Below, piece after piece: positions 12,222-26,089 of a DNA stretch of 64,000 nucleotides. Within the stretch, counting starts at the first letter, position 1; each line of letters begins with the position of its first letter. This DNA comes from Epiperipatus broadwayi. Taxonomy: Eukaryota > Onychophora > Udeonychophora > Euonychophora > Peripatidae. Under the pieces are notes generated by a model. It made no database searches and was not told the origin of the DNA. It saw only the letters and a list, made by a program, of their open reading frames with translations. Both the position numbers and the translations under genes were made by a program. The DNA lies in NCBI GenBank assembly GCA_028023455.1, contig JAQFVV010012507.1, positions 1,811,456 to 1,875,455 of the forward strand. Direction: 5' to 3'.

Positions 12222-13420
12222 TGTAATGGTCAAGTTTATACATCCATGTAACAGAATCAAGAGTCCAGGCAAAGAGACCAAAACTGACCAGTCCGAGATG
12301 GTGAGATCTCCAGACTGCCCACACTTTAACTCATTCACCCATTCTCCAAGACTCAATACCTTATGTATGACATGCTTGAGAGTACATTCGCATAACCTTT
12401 CTTTGCAGCTGGTGTAATTCAGGGAAAAACACGAAACTCAGGGATTAATAGGCACTCATTAGCTAAATCTATCATATAACTAATTGGCATATTATTCATA
12501 AGGCATAGATTCTTAAATACATATTTTATAAATGATTAGGATTGAATGGGATAAATAACAAGACAGACAATGAAATAGATTAATGTAACTATACATTTTA
12601 TTTATCATTAATAAAATTAAGAATGGCAATATATATATACTTTAGTGTATCAAATGCATGCAGGCATTAGGATAAGAGGAATAAGGTTAAAGTACTTTTC
12701 TCTTACAGATTATTCACAGAGATATTTGTATAATTAATGATTGGGATATTACATGAGACGAGGATTATTTGCTCTCATCTTATGTATTAATTACAGAAAG
12801 ATATGTATAAATAATAACTAAGTTATGTCTATAAAATTATGCCAATGAACTGTCTTTAGACTTGTGGCTGTTAAATATAAGTAATTCTACTAGCTCTTGA
12901 TCACAATTAATTATGCATTTTATTATTACAAATACATTTATATCTAAAAGATGAGCGTATAAACCAGCTCAAATAACCGAGATTGAACATGGCTTTCCAG
13001 AAATATTTTCAAACAAATGCTGAATATTAGATTATGAGGAGATGGAGTTGGCTGCTCCAGATTTGCCAATGTGCTATGGCACAGGTAAATAATAATAATA
13101 AAAGTCGCTCTGCAGATGGTTTAGTGAATCAAGGGTTCTTGCAACAAATGCCAGTACCCTGGGACCAAACGCCATGTTGCTTGAAGAAAGAACATCTAGT
13201 TCAAAATGGCAGGGTTGACTTACATGCTAGTCTGGTTTTAAACTCTGGGTGTGCTTATGCCCTCATCTATAAGAGAATATGTGCTGGCTTAACCATGGCT
13301 TCATCTTAATAGAAATACATATGCAGTAAACATGAAATATTTTTAATAAAAGTATCTCATCTGCCAAGCAATAAGAAGTCTTACATGCATAATATCATAA
13401 GTACAGAGACAATAGCTTGA
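12222..13420. repeat. Unclassified GC-richer dispersed repeat block, copy 1 (possible LTR-type)
   Basis: It begins TGTAATGGTC (12222-12231), a start also found at 32856 and, less the first base, at 17268. GC-richer sequence covers 12235-12440 and 12950-13310. The block at 17268-18420 shows similar spacing of two GC-richer islands and short shared words (AATGGTCAAGTTT; later GTTCAC/GTGAATCAAGG-like segments). TG at the start suggests an LTR, but I could not define a matching CA end. Open frames in it (12150-12417, 13034-13309) have no recognisable similarity. Confidence 0.35.
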
Positions 13421-16370
13421 TTAGCTTCAACAGGAGGCAACTCTTACGTAGCTTTATAATATAGATACACTACTAAAAGGAATAATTATATAATCTTTAC
13501 TTTCTCTTGTCCAATCTATATGTGCTATTTATCATTGAATTATTATCTAAGGAGGGAAAGCATATTTACATAGACTGAAAAGAAATATATTAATGAGCAA
13601 ATATACTTATAAATGTCTTCAAGGCTAGTTTAATTCTTATGACAAAATAAATTCAAGATTGGGAAATTTTTGATTAAAGTAAGCCATATTACAAAATTAG
13701 ATAAATAATAATGAGCGCAGGACGATTCGTTATTATTGCAATATAGAATTTGGAAACAGTGCACAGAAAGATAATGCTATGAACATAATTATATGAAGAT
13801 ATTTAAAATATCTTCTTTAAAATGTATTAAAATTAAGTGCTCACTGTTTTGAGACATTGGCATATAATATGAATATTTAAAACTAAAATAATCAAAAGAG
13901 TAAATATAGCCATAACCGCAGTGATATCTAATGACAAACATTAAATTTGTTTCTTAATAGAAAAGAAATTACAAAATAGGTAGGTCATTTATATTTCTTT
14001 AGGAATTAAGCAATTTCAATAAACTTGAAACATTATTATTTTCAAACATTAGCATATAAAAGCGATTTACCCACTGACGAAGAAGCTGCAAAAACCAAAA
14101 ACAATTAAATGGGCTTGACAGTTAATTACATTAGTTACTTTTAATTACATTTAGTTATTTTTAGCTAGCTTGGATTTAGGATTTTAGAAATTAAGTAATT
14201 AAAGAGCTCTGTAGTTTTGAATATAATTTTACTGGTCATTATTCAGCTGGAATGCACAGGTTTGGTGAATTTGTTTCTTGGATGGTTTTGGCATCAGCTT
14301 CTTCTTCATTAAGTTAGGCTATGGATCTTCTGGCGGTGTTCTGGTTGTTGTGGCATTGGATGTGAGCAAAGCTCCCCATTCTTCTCAAGGAGAAAACAGC
14401 AAAGACTGTCTTTTTCTAGCTGGACATTTTAAAATAAAACTGGCATGGATTCTGGTGGCAACTGCTTTATAAAAATGGAGTCTAGATCCACTAAGCTTAA
14501 AATATAGCCTATTTATATGTTTTACCTCCCAAGAATTTACACTTTAGGAATTTACTTTGCCTCAAAATCCATTAACTCTAAAATTTACTTTAATGTTACA
14601 AGATTATACAATTTTGATTTTAAATCTATTGTATAGATTGGCGTTATAACTTTTCCTTAGGCTATCAAATAGTGCCGGTCCAGCAGTTTTACTGTAAAAC
14701 CGTTTTGTTGTAAACAATTTCAATTATCAATTAGCAAAATTTTAAAATGAGTTTTACTTTTTCTTACTGCAGGTGCTGCAGTTAATGTAAGTTCTTGTTT
14801 ACAACAAAAAATCACTTTTGATTATCAAACTCAAACTTTTACTTTTAATTATTAGAGTAAGAAACCTTTTAGCATATTTTAATCATGCCATCTCTATATA
14901 CATTATAATATAGGTTGGGTTATCTATCCATATATGAATTTACAACAGATAATAAAAATTAATAAATTGACTTTTCTGACATTAATTCTATAATAAAAAC
15001 ATTTTATTAAATATTACGGCAATATTTATTTATACTCTATAATTTATTAAACCTAATTGTAGCCTTTGTTCGTATGTAAATATATAATGTTATGTAAGCA
15101 GTCGTGATGGTAGATTTTAATGTATTTTAAATCAGATTTGACCATTTTAATGAGGGTTTGAACCTAGCACAAATGAGTAGGAAATCAGGTTGATGGTGAA
15201 ACGGTAAGGGATTTGCTTTCATTTAATTTAATATGCATGACAAATTATTTATTACTAATCCTAGTCAACATATCTTAATTACTTCATACATCAAGTTGAT
15301 TTACTATGAAATATTTTCACTTGTAAAATAATCACAATAGGTCACTAGAAATATTTTAATTGTTTGTAGAATAGTGTTAAAATGTACACTGTTTTTAATT
15401 TAATGAATGCAATAAATGAAAGGTCATCAAAATCAAACATTGTTATAAAAGTATGGCCGTAAAAAATGAAAATTAATTCAGCTTTGATATTTTTAACTTC
15501 TAAGTATTGTATAACAACATCTGTTGAAATATTTATTAATATATAATTTTAACCATGCATTTTTTTTTGCATTAAATTAACGTATTTCTTTATATTCAGA
15601 AAAGTATATACTGCATATGAATATTAAGAAAACATGTACACAGATCTGAGTTCATTATAGTGAATTTTCCTATTTTATTTTTAGATTTTCTTTTTTCCGT
15701 TTCATTGGTAGTCATTTTTTTGTTTGTTTGAAAGATCTTGTTAAAACAATAAGGAAAATCTTTTCAGATTTTTAAGATTCTTCAAAATATTTTAAGGTCA
15801 AGTTCCGATGTCAATAAGCTTTTTGTACAGCGATTAACGTAGAAAACAAATAATTCTCTAGAGCCTTGTGTTTATTTTTTTCCAATGATTTTTTAAAAAA
15901 ATAATTTATTCTTACGTAACAACAACAAAAAAATAGATCTAGACAGGATATTTTGACGAATGAAAGTGTTTTATTAACACTTTTCATATTTAGGCTGTAA
16001 GTATCTCATTTGCCAACAGTTTTGTTTAGCTTCTCCTTTCTAGCTCTAAGTCATAGTACTACAATTCATATGAATCCTGAATTCGAATTAATTATAAATG
16101 ATGATTCTTTTCTGTATAAATTTCTGAAGAAAAAAAAAATCAATAATGGAATGTGATCATTATAAAAGTAATGGGATAAACGAAGCGATCGAAAGTGTTG
16201 AATTTAAATTACATACATACAAAGATTTTTCTAGTTTAAATCTGAAACTGGTTTGATTTTTAAATAGTTTTAAATGCTTCTTTATATATATGAAATTTAT
16301 ATTTCATTTCCAAAATGGTAAAACTTAGATGCCAATTTTTTTTTTTGTAAATCAAAGGGAGACTCTTTGA
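13421..16370. other. AT-rich stretch with a small inverted repeat and an unassigned GC-richer island
   Basis: TTTTGTTGTAAACAA (about 14703-14717) is repeated in inverse orientation as TTGTTTACAACAAAA (about 14798-14812), giving a stem with about 80 bp between arms. A GC-richer island at 14260-14490 has an open frame with no recognisable domain. A perfect B-box-like GGTTCAAACCC lies on the minus strand near 15153-15163, but no convincing A box is seen, so I do not call a SINE there. Confidence 0.4.
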
Positions 16371-16377
16371 TTCTTCT

Positions 16378-16520
16378 GCATGATTTGGTATAGTGGTAGA
16401 ATGGCAGACTAGAGCTTGAGATTCTCCGATTATTAATACCCAGTTTTGTACTTTCCTCAAACTTTTTGTGAACCCCAAAGCAGTGACGTCATTTAATTAT
16501 TATTATTATTATTATTATTT
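16378..16520 (+). mobile_element. tRNA-derived SINE-like sequence
   Basis: TGGTATAGTGGTAGAA (from 16386) is a good pol III A box. It is followed by a degraded B-box region (GATTCTCCGATT) and a simple (ATT)n tail at 16494-16518. Similar A-box layouts occur at 23045, 42997 and 44548. The tail and tRNA-like head suggest a SINE copy, but the B box is poor and I see no target duplication. Confidence 0.5.
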
Positions 16521-17267
16521 TTGGAAATTTTTAAAGAAGTGAAAGCAATGTAAATTTTGTAATATATACCCCAAATTTTTGATCTTGCATTTGTTACTAT
16601 CCTGATTATTCAAATAATAAATAAAAATAGATATAAAATATATATATATGATAAACAAGAATAAACTGTTGACTTACAGTCTTATGTTGTAAAGTCATTA
16701 AAGAATGCTAAGAATGACCAGATTATGGATTTTGACTGTTATTTAATGACTTTTCATTTGAGTACTGACAGCTGTAGATCCTTTCATGTGAAGAAAGATT
16801 GAATGAAACATGAATGTTAAATGGAGATGTATTTTAATATGTTGCACCCATATAAATATGATTTTATTGTATAGATCAATGATATACCAAATTCAGGTAA
16901 TTCAGATTTATATTGCAATAGTTTGTTAGTATGACACAAAAAAAAAATAGACAATTTTTATATAAATATACAAAATGATTTTGAATAGATAAAACACTAT
17001 TTTAAAATTGTAATGAGAGATTTTAAAGTTAAAATTGAAAATCATTTGAAAGATTAAATGGCAGTCTGAATAATTTAGACATAGACACAAAATGATTAGA
17101 GACAGATTTGTAGGATTTGGGGGTGATGGAAGACCGGGCACATTATTGTTTTGAATTATTTTTTTGATAAAAATTAAAAAAAAAAGTATTAGAAAGCCTC
17201 CAAATGAAATCACAGTAGAACTGGACTATATTTTATTTATGTCATATGTTTTTCAATACTGTATATA

Positions 17268-18420
17268 GTAATGGTCAAGTTTGTATAATTTGCTAACAAG
17301 ATCGAAAGACCAAGCAGGGACTCTCAACCAGCATACACAGGGCTACTCCACCATCCTAGTTTGAACCCCTACTTAAGCTTCTCGGTCTCGCCCACATAAC
17401 TAACACCCTTGTGTCACACAGCTTCTCTTCTTCATATAGCGTGACTTAACTCAGGATTAGCACGGATTCTATACCTCAGGGTTCTTTCGACAGCTCAGAC
17501 CTTACACATCACCAACTATAATTTATTACCTTTTTTTAATGAACTGATTTATTGATTTATTAACCTGGAATTACATGATTATGGATTTAATTATTTCGAA
17601 ATCGCTATAAAGGGAACACTTTGAATGGTGATATACAAAGTTATGGATATGCATATTTCTGCAATTGATAAACTAATTTAATTGTATATGATTATTTCTA
17701 GAGTTTCAATTTGCAAATAATGACATGCTTATAATTAGTAATAATAGAATGTTTATTACATGAAATAAAGTGATGAATAGGGTAGCTTATATATTTATTA
17801 AAATAAAATAATCTACTGGCTTTCACAGAATGTATGTAAAGGTGATGGCAACTTACAGAAATATTGTGTGCCCTATTTAATCCATAGCAAAAGTATAGGC
17901 AGGCTATCAGTCTATTATGGGTCTGACTCTCCAGAGCTATCATCTATTTACGCTTAATGGGACAATTGTGGGTGGGTAGATCTTAGGCTACCTAAGGTAC
18001 AGCTGAGCATAGGTAAAGGTTGTCAGAGCTTAATTAGAAGGCTTGCAGTACTATGTTATGTGGGGCTGTCAATGGTTGGAAAAATAATGAAGATCGGCTT
18101 AGCAATCTGATGGCAGGGTTCACTATTAAACAAGGATTTTCCTGGCTACAGGGGTGTTCCTGCTTCTAACCAAGGGTGCATTCCAAGGAAGACATGATGT
18201 GCTAAATCTAGGATTTGGTGTCATGAGGAGTCTTTTGCTCCAATGCATAACCTAGATCAATGCTAATTCTGAGAGAATAGGAGCCCGGGCATGCAAAAAG
18301 GGGTATAACAGGCAATTGACACTCTGATTATACGTGAATGACTGAACCATGCAGGAAGCAGAGGCAGCACATCATTTAATAAGGCCATTGCAGCACACTT
18401 AATTGTAGGAATGCAATAAT
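17268..18420. repeat. Unclassified GC-richer dispersed repeat block, copy 2
   Basis: It starts GTAATGGTCAAGTTT and, like the block at 12222, has two GC-richer islands (17290-17510 and 17940-18370) separated by AT-rich sequence. The second island contains words loosely alignable with 13110-13180. Sequence identity is low over most of the length, so the relationship is tentative. No coding frame is recognised. Confidence 0.35.
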
Positions 18421-18765
18421 GAAAATAAAAATTATGATTTACTTAACCTTTCACCCATACTAAATTATCATAACAAAATTCATTTTTATAACATGTATCC
18501 CCATTTAACCAAGTATGACTTATATCATAAGATAGAACCCATTCACAATAAAGTATTAACTAAATAATCTTTAACTTTAAAATCTAATTATCATATTTAA
18601 AATATGGAGGAATATTAATTACCCAGAACACGGAATGATAGCAAGGCCCATTCATTATTACATTATCAATAAATGAGATATGGTTTAATTTATGTATATA
18701 TTACAAGGCACACATAGGTAATGCAATATGGACCTTTAAATAAATCACTAATATTATTTTTATAT

Positions 18766-18900
18766 GCTGGAAATCTTTAATTATAAACAAAATTATTAAC
18801 ATTATCTTTATGTTATGGAAATCTTTAATTATAAACAGAATTAATATATTATTTTACATTATAGAAATCTGTAATCATAAGACATGATTAATGTATTGGT
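18766..18900. repeat. Short tandem repeat, three units of about 45-49 bp
   Basis: GAAATCTTTAATTATAAAC starts at 18770 and again at 18819. A third, diverged unit starts at 18864 (GAAATCTGTAATCATAAGA). The units are degenerate and AT-rich, with no other signal. Confidence 0.6.
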
Positions 18901-19254
18901 TTTATCATATATTTATAGGGCAACACATTAAGCAAACTTATTTATATAATTGAATAATGATAATATGCTTATGATCCTTCAGTAACTCTTTTAACAGCTT
19001 TTAAGAAATAGAAAATAACTTGACATGATGGGGGGAAAGGAGGATGAAACTCAATCAATTTACAAAAAAATTATATTAATGATATTCATATTTAAACAAG
19101 ATGAAAATAAAGATCATTATAATTAAATGGCAAATTCACGATTATTTTATAATCAATTTTAAACCTAATGGTTGAAAATTGATTATATAATAGTTGATCA
19201 CATCTTAGTATATTTAGAGAAATTATAAAAAGGATCAATAAGTATAATTGCTAT

Positions 19255-20225
19255 TATGTTTTGGATTTGTAGATTATGAAAATGTATTTGATTTTTGTAA
19301 ACATTTCTGATATTTCAGCTTTTGAAGCATCAAGACAGAGAATAGTTTTTTGTCAAATTATGAAGGAAGAGCAAGATTAGATTGTCTGGTGTTGTTAAAA
19401 GATTAATGTTGCCAAGGGTGTACACAAGGGTAATATCCTCAAAGCTTTTTATGGCACTTTTTTATGAAATATTTTATACGTTGAAATAGAAAACAAAAGA
19501 AGTAAAAACAGATAATTATTTAAGCCATCATGTTTTTGGAAAAATGATTTAGAATTCCAAAAAATATACAACATTTATGGATGAAAACATGAAAACAGAT
19601 ATAATGATAAATACTAAAAAGATTACATTATTATTGAATTGGTTTATCAAAAAAAAAAAAAAAAGAGAGGATAAAATAAAGACTGATTTTAATAGAAGTT
19701 AACAATTCTATTGTTTTTGACCAACTTTTTAATACGGATGGAAACATAACAAAGGAAAGTCATTGTAGAAATAAAGTTGGAGTGGTTTTTTTTTTTGTAA
19801 AAATAACTTTATATTAAAGAGAAATAAGCCTACTTGACTAAAAAGGGTTTTTAATAAATGTATTTTACCAATACCCACTTAATAAGAAAAGTACTAAAGA
19901 AATCATCACATGGAGGAATGCATATTGAGATTAATAAAGAAGGATGAAAATTGAAATTGAATGTTAAAAAGAACATACAGATATTCATTTCATTTAAAGA
20001 ATTATGACACTGACATGGAATCTCTCTAGAAAAAGTCATAATAGATGAACACCTGAAGTTCTAAGCTGGATTCTAAAAGGTTATAAATCAGTGAGGGAAA
20101 CTATCTGTGAGATAGATGTCTTAGATAAGAAAGATTTTAGAATGATACAGAAAAGATAAGTTATGGATTGAAGAAACTGGATTAAAATCGTAGTTATTCG
20201 TGCTGCATTGGATTGGTTATGATGT
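19255..20225 (+). pseudogene. Decayed LINE reverse transcriptase fragment
   Basis: FGFVDYENVFDF (from about 19259) matches the FVDYEKAFDS block with the first catalytic Asp of non-LTR reverse transcriptases. A later GCTQG segment (about 19410-19430) resembles G-RQGC. Downstream, about 19725-19770, TDGNITKESHCRNKVGV and then KEISLL-like and SEIWTL-like remnants resemble the C-terminal region of the common animal endonuclease-reverse transcriptase LINEs. Stops and frame changes are frequent, and no intact ADD box is seen. It ends about 600 bp upstream of the host exon. Confidence 0.6.
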
Positions 20226-20849
20226 ATATAAATACTTAAAGGTTGTTTTTATACTTTATACGTCTTAATAATTTATAAACATGAATAATTTAAATTCTGT
20301 TTATGTATTATTGTTCATATATTTTAATCACAATATATTCCATTTGCTTCATTATATTAAAAAAAACAAAAAACAAACATGTTTTCTCAATTCCTTTAAC
20401 ATAAGAATTAATGTATTTTTTTATTTTTGAATATTAAAAAGCAAATAAGAAAAAAAAAGTATGTTATAATTTTTTTTTGCTCAAAATTAAATTGCCTAAA
20501 TGTATCACATATATTGTATGCAAAGAAAATATAAATAAATAAATGATATGCATATGGATGATTAAATAATTTTCCATATATCGTACTTATATATAATTTT
20601 TTTTTATCTAGGAGTAAATCTGGAATGTCTGTTGATTCATGATTACAAGATTTTTCAGAGTACTAAATAAATAATGGATATATATACATTTGTTTTTACA
20701 TATATATATACTTTATATTTTTTAATATTAATTAGTTTAGTATTTGTGATTTTTCAGAAATATATTATGCTGATTGTATATCCAACACATATATACATAT
20801 TTTTATTTATATATATATATTACTAATTAGTTTATATGTATATTTTCAG

Positions 20850-21025
20850 AAAACAGATATCGAGTTGATGGTTCTTTATATACCATCACTCCGGATACTC
20901 TGCTTTGTTGTTCAAATGGACAGGTGCGGATAGCAGAAAGTACCTTGACTCATAGTAAAAATAATATTTATTATCCACCTGAACTATACTCTACCACACA
21001 TCATTCTGATTGGGCTTTGGAAAAG
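20850..21025 (+). CDS. Internal exon of a KIND-domain protein gene (PTPN13/FRMPD2/KNDC1-like)
   Basis: A 176-bp exon has a pyrimidine-rich acceptor ending TTTTCAG (to 20849) and a strong donor GTAAGA (from 21026). Two bases complete an upstream codon and 58 codons follow without a stop, ending on a codon boundary. The peptide includes DGSLYTITPDTLLCCSNGQV, then IYYPPELYS, ending DWALEK. The ITPDTL...NG-V...PPE order matches the middle of KIND domains, a pseudokinase C-lobe fold lacking catalytic residues. In that family the next segment is usually a (V/I)(Y/H)IYSLGMTL motif, expected in the next exon. KIND proteins act as protein-interaction modules at the cytoskeleton or cell cortex. Codon composition is clearly less AT-biased than the surroundings. 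I could not find the neighbouring exons in the window. Which KIND family member it is remains open. Confidence 0.75.
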
Positions 21026-23020
21026 GTAAGATTTTTTTTTTTAAACTTTGTGAAATTGCTTTTGTTTCTTATTATTTCAATAAATTGAGTTTGAAGTTAT
21101 AATCTAGGTTTTCCTTTTAAAATGATTAAGAAAAAAATATTATAGTGAATCTAATTGAAGCAGAGACTCGATAATGTATGCATAGCAAATTGAACTAGGA
21201 GTTCAGTTCAATTATTTGTATTTTTTTATTTTGTTTTAGGTATATATTTACTTATTTATAATAGTAAGAAAAATTACATTTCTGATTATTCAACAAAACT
21301 TGAGATTATTGTTAAATCAAACATTATTTAATATTCATTAAATATATTGTAAACTTTAAATGCTAACTCTGAATTGAATATTTTTTATTTAATAAATGTA
21401 AAAAAATAAAGAATTCAGTAATTGTATTATAAAAGACAATCAAATATGGAGAGCATGTCAATCTATCATGCCCAAATCTACAGTTCAATCTCAATCCAGG
21501 TTAGCATTGATAATGCTGGTATAGGATTGTCTTCAGATAATCAAGTCATAGCCAAATTTAATTATCAATTTAGTATTATTAGTTAGATGATATAAAAGTC
21601 CAATATTATCTAAATCTTTTAGACGTGTTAATGTGGAGATAAAGAATAGAATTGTGATATGATAGTGACTGATGTGTCATAATTCTACAAACACTAAGCC
21701 ATAGTTTAACTTCTCTTTACTTTTCTTTAATGATTATTAAAGAATCTTAAAATTTACAAATGTTAGAAAAACAACAATACAGAAAGATTTTGTTTTGTTT
21801 TTAATTAAAACTTTTATTAATAATTGTAATGATGCATATTTTAGTATTGAATAAGATGACTTATTAAAATTTGTAAATGGAACAAATTATTAATTTTAAC
21901 AGTCAAAAGTGATTGAAAAATATACTGTATTGTAACAGAACAAATTAAACATTTAAAGATTTAAGAAAAAAAAAATACACTGTTGATAATCCTAAGTAGA
22001 AGAAAAATTGTGGATATATTGCATGACAAAGTGTGACAGGCTACTTAAATACCAAAAGTAAGATTACTAAAGATCAAATAATAAGATAAAATAATATTAT
22101 TATAGGTTTCAGGTTTTGCAATACCAGTGCTATACATCTATAGAAAGAAAAAGAAAATATTATTTTATGGCAACTGAAATTGACTTCAAGTTTATGTTTG
22201 ATATTTAGTTTTTGCTAGTAATTATTTGATATTTTTAGCAAAAATTTTTACCATTACAATTAAGTGTTTGCATTATAGTGTAATTTTATGGACAAGCTTG
22301 CATTTGATAAATTATTTTCAGTGCTTGATTTAGAATATAAGAATTTTGTGTCACAAGGACTGTAATTACACAATTGTACTAAGCTTTCAAATTCATTGGA
22401 CAAAATTAATCTTAGAATTAAACTATTTGTACTTTTGTTAGAAAAATTTAATATTCAAAGAAACTATGTCTCTATAGAGGGTTTTTGAAAGATGTGCTTT
22501 GCAGATATAGAACTGAAAATAGAACAATATTGATTTTGTGTCCTTGGTTACATACATTTACCTTTGAATAAGAACAATTTCAAAATTTATTGTAAAGGCC
22601 CATTACTGCAATTTAGTAAAAGCTTGATACTTTATAAGGAAATGAATCATAGTTTTATTTTCATTTCTATACATGTTTCTATACATGGCACAGTTATTAT
22701 CAATTAAAATTTAAATGATAATTAAAAAAACATTTTGGGAAATATTGGTATATATAATTGATTGAAGACCAAATTTAGGTTCAACTGATATTTAAAGTTT
22801 TGATATTTTTAAACATTTATTCATCTTGGGAGTTTTTTAAACAATAGAAAATTTACCCTTAACCCCCTCACCCTATTTAGAATTATGTTCATTAAGCATA
22901 TAAAGATGTATCTGACAAAATAAATTTATTATTCCTCACTACCCTATTTGGAAGTGTGTTTTTGCAAAGATATCGATTCTATTTGAAGCAATATTAATTA
23001 ATCATTAAACATAATTTTTG
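21026..23020 (+). other. Probable intron sequence downstream of the KIND exon
   Basis: This is AT-rich sequence without further convincing exons. I searched by eye for a coding segment resembling IYSLGMTL and did not find one with matching phase and splice signals. Confidence 0.4.
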
Positions 23021-23029
23021 TCCAATGCC

Positions 23030-23175
23030 TTGTACGATTTGGCACAGTTGATGAAATGTCTGTGTTGGAGTTGGGAAATCCCAGGATCAATTCTAGCATT
23101 TGCTGTTCTGGGGCTTGAACATCTTATGAATTCTTGAGCAATAAAGTCATTAGCATTTTTTTTTATCAAAAATTA
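23030..23175 (+). mobile_element. tRNA-derived SINE-like copy
   Basis: TTTGGCACAGTTGATGAAAT (from about 23038) gives an A-box-like start, and GGATCAATTCTAGC (from about 23091) a B-box-like segment at tRNA-like spacing. The 3' part ends GAATTCTTGAGCAATAAAG, followed by a T-rich tail. The same 3' ending (TTTCTGAGCAATAAAGC) closes the copy at 25270-25430, which supports a shared SINE family. Confidence 0.6.
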
Positions 23176-24756
23176 ACATTTAATTTATCCTGAGGTCATT
23201 TTATATAATGGCAAGTTTAAACTTAAAGAAAAACTTTAGTTTAGATTATGTTCATATAATATAAACACATTATGAACATTTATTTATTAGTAAGCAAAAC
23301 ATATCTAAAAAGATGTAAATTTATTATTTCCTATCTCCTTATATATATGATCATGTTATTTCAATTTATATTGAAGGTATTAAGTAATATGTATTAGATT
23401 TGTCTTGGGGGCATATGAGTTGAAGACATTGTAGATTTTTGGGTCACTTGGTAAAAGCTACATATATAAAAAAGTTTTTTTTTAATTATTTTTTATTTTG
23501 CCTTTAATATATGTATTGTTTTAATCTTTGTCATATTTAAAATTATAGTGGGAAATTATAGAATAGTTTTAGACAGTTACCAGAATCTAGCATCTAATTA
23601 CTAATAGCATATTTATTAATTTGTGATTGATGATATTTTAGAATGATTGAAGTTGTTCTGTTTATGATAAAATTAAGATTGTAAATATTCTAAAAAAATA
23701 ATAAAGGCAGAAAAATCTACTACTTTTGTTAAAGAATTATTCTAGTTTCTGGACAGCCTGTTTTTTTAGTCAAAGGATATAAGAGACCTATGCTATTGCA
23801 TTGTGAATTTAAATGCATTGCATAATTTTTGAATTGTGTGTTGGTTTATGCAATTATATATAGTTTGCACTGAGTATTATTATATTATTTGCTCAATTCC
23901 TTTTGTTAGTAAAAGTCAGTTTACCATAGATATAGTTTTGAAATGATTTATATCCATCCCTTAGTTTAATCATATTTGCATGCAATTTTGATGTTTAAAC
24001 CATCAGATCATTGTTAGTCACTTCTCTGTCTTCTATACTATGATACACAGATTACCATCTAGGGTCTATACTTATTTTTCTTTTCAGAATAATTTCCTTA
24101 AGTCTTTTAGATCAATATTTTCTGCAGGTCATGGTTAAACTTTTAAATTTCATTGTGAGAAGCTTTTTGATTCTAAAGTTAATATTTGTATTAATATTTG
24201 GGTGTTTAATTTTTATTTATAGAATTGTTATAAAATTTAAAACAACTTCTCATTTCTGTTAAACCCTATAAATTTGAAAAAGTATTTGGCTTCTACAATA
24301 ATTTAACTATGTAAATGTTGGGCATGGTCAATGCTGACTTGAATAATGTCCATCTATATTTTTTCTAATTATTTCTTTATTATATTTTATAAAATATTGT
24401 AATGTTAAAGAAGTCTTAGAAAATGTTTTTTGGTAAATAATAATACATGTTTTACATTTTATTTATATATCTATAACATAAAAACAGTTGAAGAGAAATA
24501 TTGAAGAAGGCATTACTCATCAAGCTTGCAAAGTAATGGTGTAATGAATTATTTAATAGCTTTTCACCTTTGTTTTACCTTTAACTAATAATAATTTAAC
24601 TAATTAATTGACAATTTTTGTATAGTTAATTGGATTGGCCAAGAACCAGCCAAATAAAAGAAAAATCCTAAGGTTGATAAAATGTCAATGCTTTATTCAG
24701 AATTGTTTCAAATTTTTTTCAGCATAGTAGATGGATAGGTTAACTTCAATGCTGCA

Positions 24757-24902
<146 letters not shown>

Positions 24903-25261
24903 TTTATACATTTAATAACTTCCATCTATATTCATATGAAATAAAAATAAAATCTGGCCTAGCATATTTTAAGTTCTTATGTAATATCTTTTTGCATAAC
25001 AATTAATAATATGTTGCATGTTTTGATGTATCATATTTGTTTTATTTTATAGTTTCTGTTACTGCAGTCTTTACAATTTATGCTGATATTTTCAGAACAA
25101 AAAATATGCTTTTTTAATGCTTTATCTGGAGGAAGTATCAATGATTTGTAGTGCTACCTTTACATTGATTATTTGTTATATCTGTTGATCTGTACAGATA
25201 AACTTATTAAAAAAAAAACATCTCTCTAAAGTAACTTGCATTACAATGTTTTTGAGTATTA

Positions 25262-25435
25262 TTAATGCAAGCTCCCATGTCGTTCACTATAGTAATTTAG
25301 AGTAGCAGATTCTGAAGATTATGATCCATGGATTGCACTCAGGTTTTCACCTTTCACTTGGAACTTCTTTTGAATTTCTGAGCAATAAAGCTATTCATTG
25401 TTTATTATTCTTACTTTCTTTTTATGCAATAAATA
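25262..25435 (+). mobile_element. SINE-like copy sharing the GAGCAATAAAG 3' end
   Basis: The 3' segment GAATTTCTGAGCAATAAAGC matches the copy ending near 23145. The 5' part is degenerate, with only a weak B-box-like ATTGCACTC. It is the same orientation as the 23-kb copy. Confidence 0.45.
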
Positions 25436-26089
25436 ATACAAATTTAAAAAAAAATGATAATGATTTTAATCTTCTTCAAGAAGTATAATAACTAATCTTT
25501 CTTATAGATGATTTAATATTACACTGTAGACTTTAATCTTGATATTGCTTATTAACATTAAGGCAAGTAATCAACATTAAAATTATTCAGAATATTTTTT
25601 TTTAATAATTCATTTATAGAAAGACATATTATAGAGAAAATGATACAATTCTTTTAGTTTTTGTGTCTTGGTAAAATATTTATATGCATTATCTATTAAA
25701 AATAATGGTACACTTGCAGAATAAATTTTCATTGTATTTGCAAATGATATTGTACAAAGTCATTTTTCAAAAACAGTTATATATTTTGTGAGAGTAGAAC
25801 TTGCATAGTTGGTGATTCTAAAAAAATGAAATGGGGAAATCCCTAAGATATACTATGAAAATGTATTTGAAGAATATTTATGTATCAAAGGTGATATATA
25901 AGCACATTAAGTCTACTAAATTTGGTTTGTTTTTGGCATGACTAACTATTAATGGTGAGGGGTCACTAGTCATTTTTCCCTATTACTAAATAAAATGATT
26001 TTTTTCATGAATTTATTATGTAGATATCAAAGTATGAAAGTTGTATATATTAATGAAATCATGTACTTAAAATATAAAAAAATATGAGT

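Noticed and set aside
24488-24545. Possible micro-exon after AAAACAG, peptide LKRNIEEGITHQACKVM
   Set aside because: The donor (ATG/GTGTAA) is weak, the acceptor lacks a pyrimidine tract, and there is no similarity to KIND proteins.
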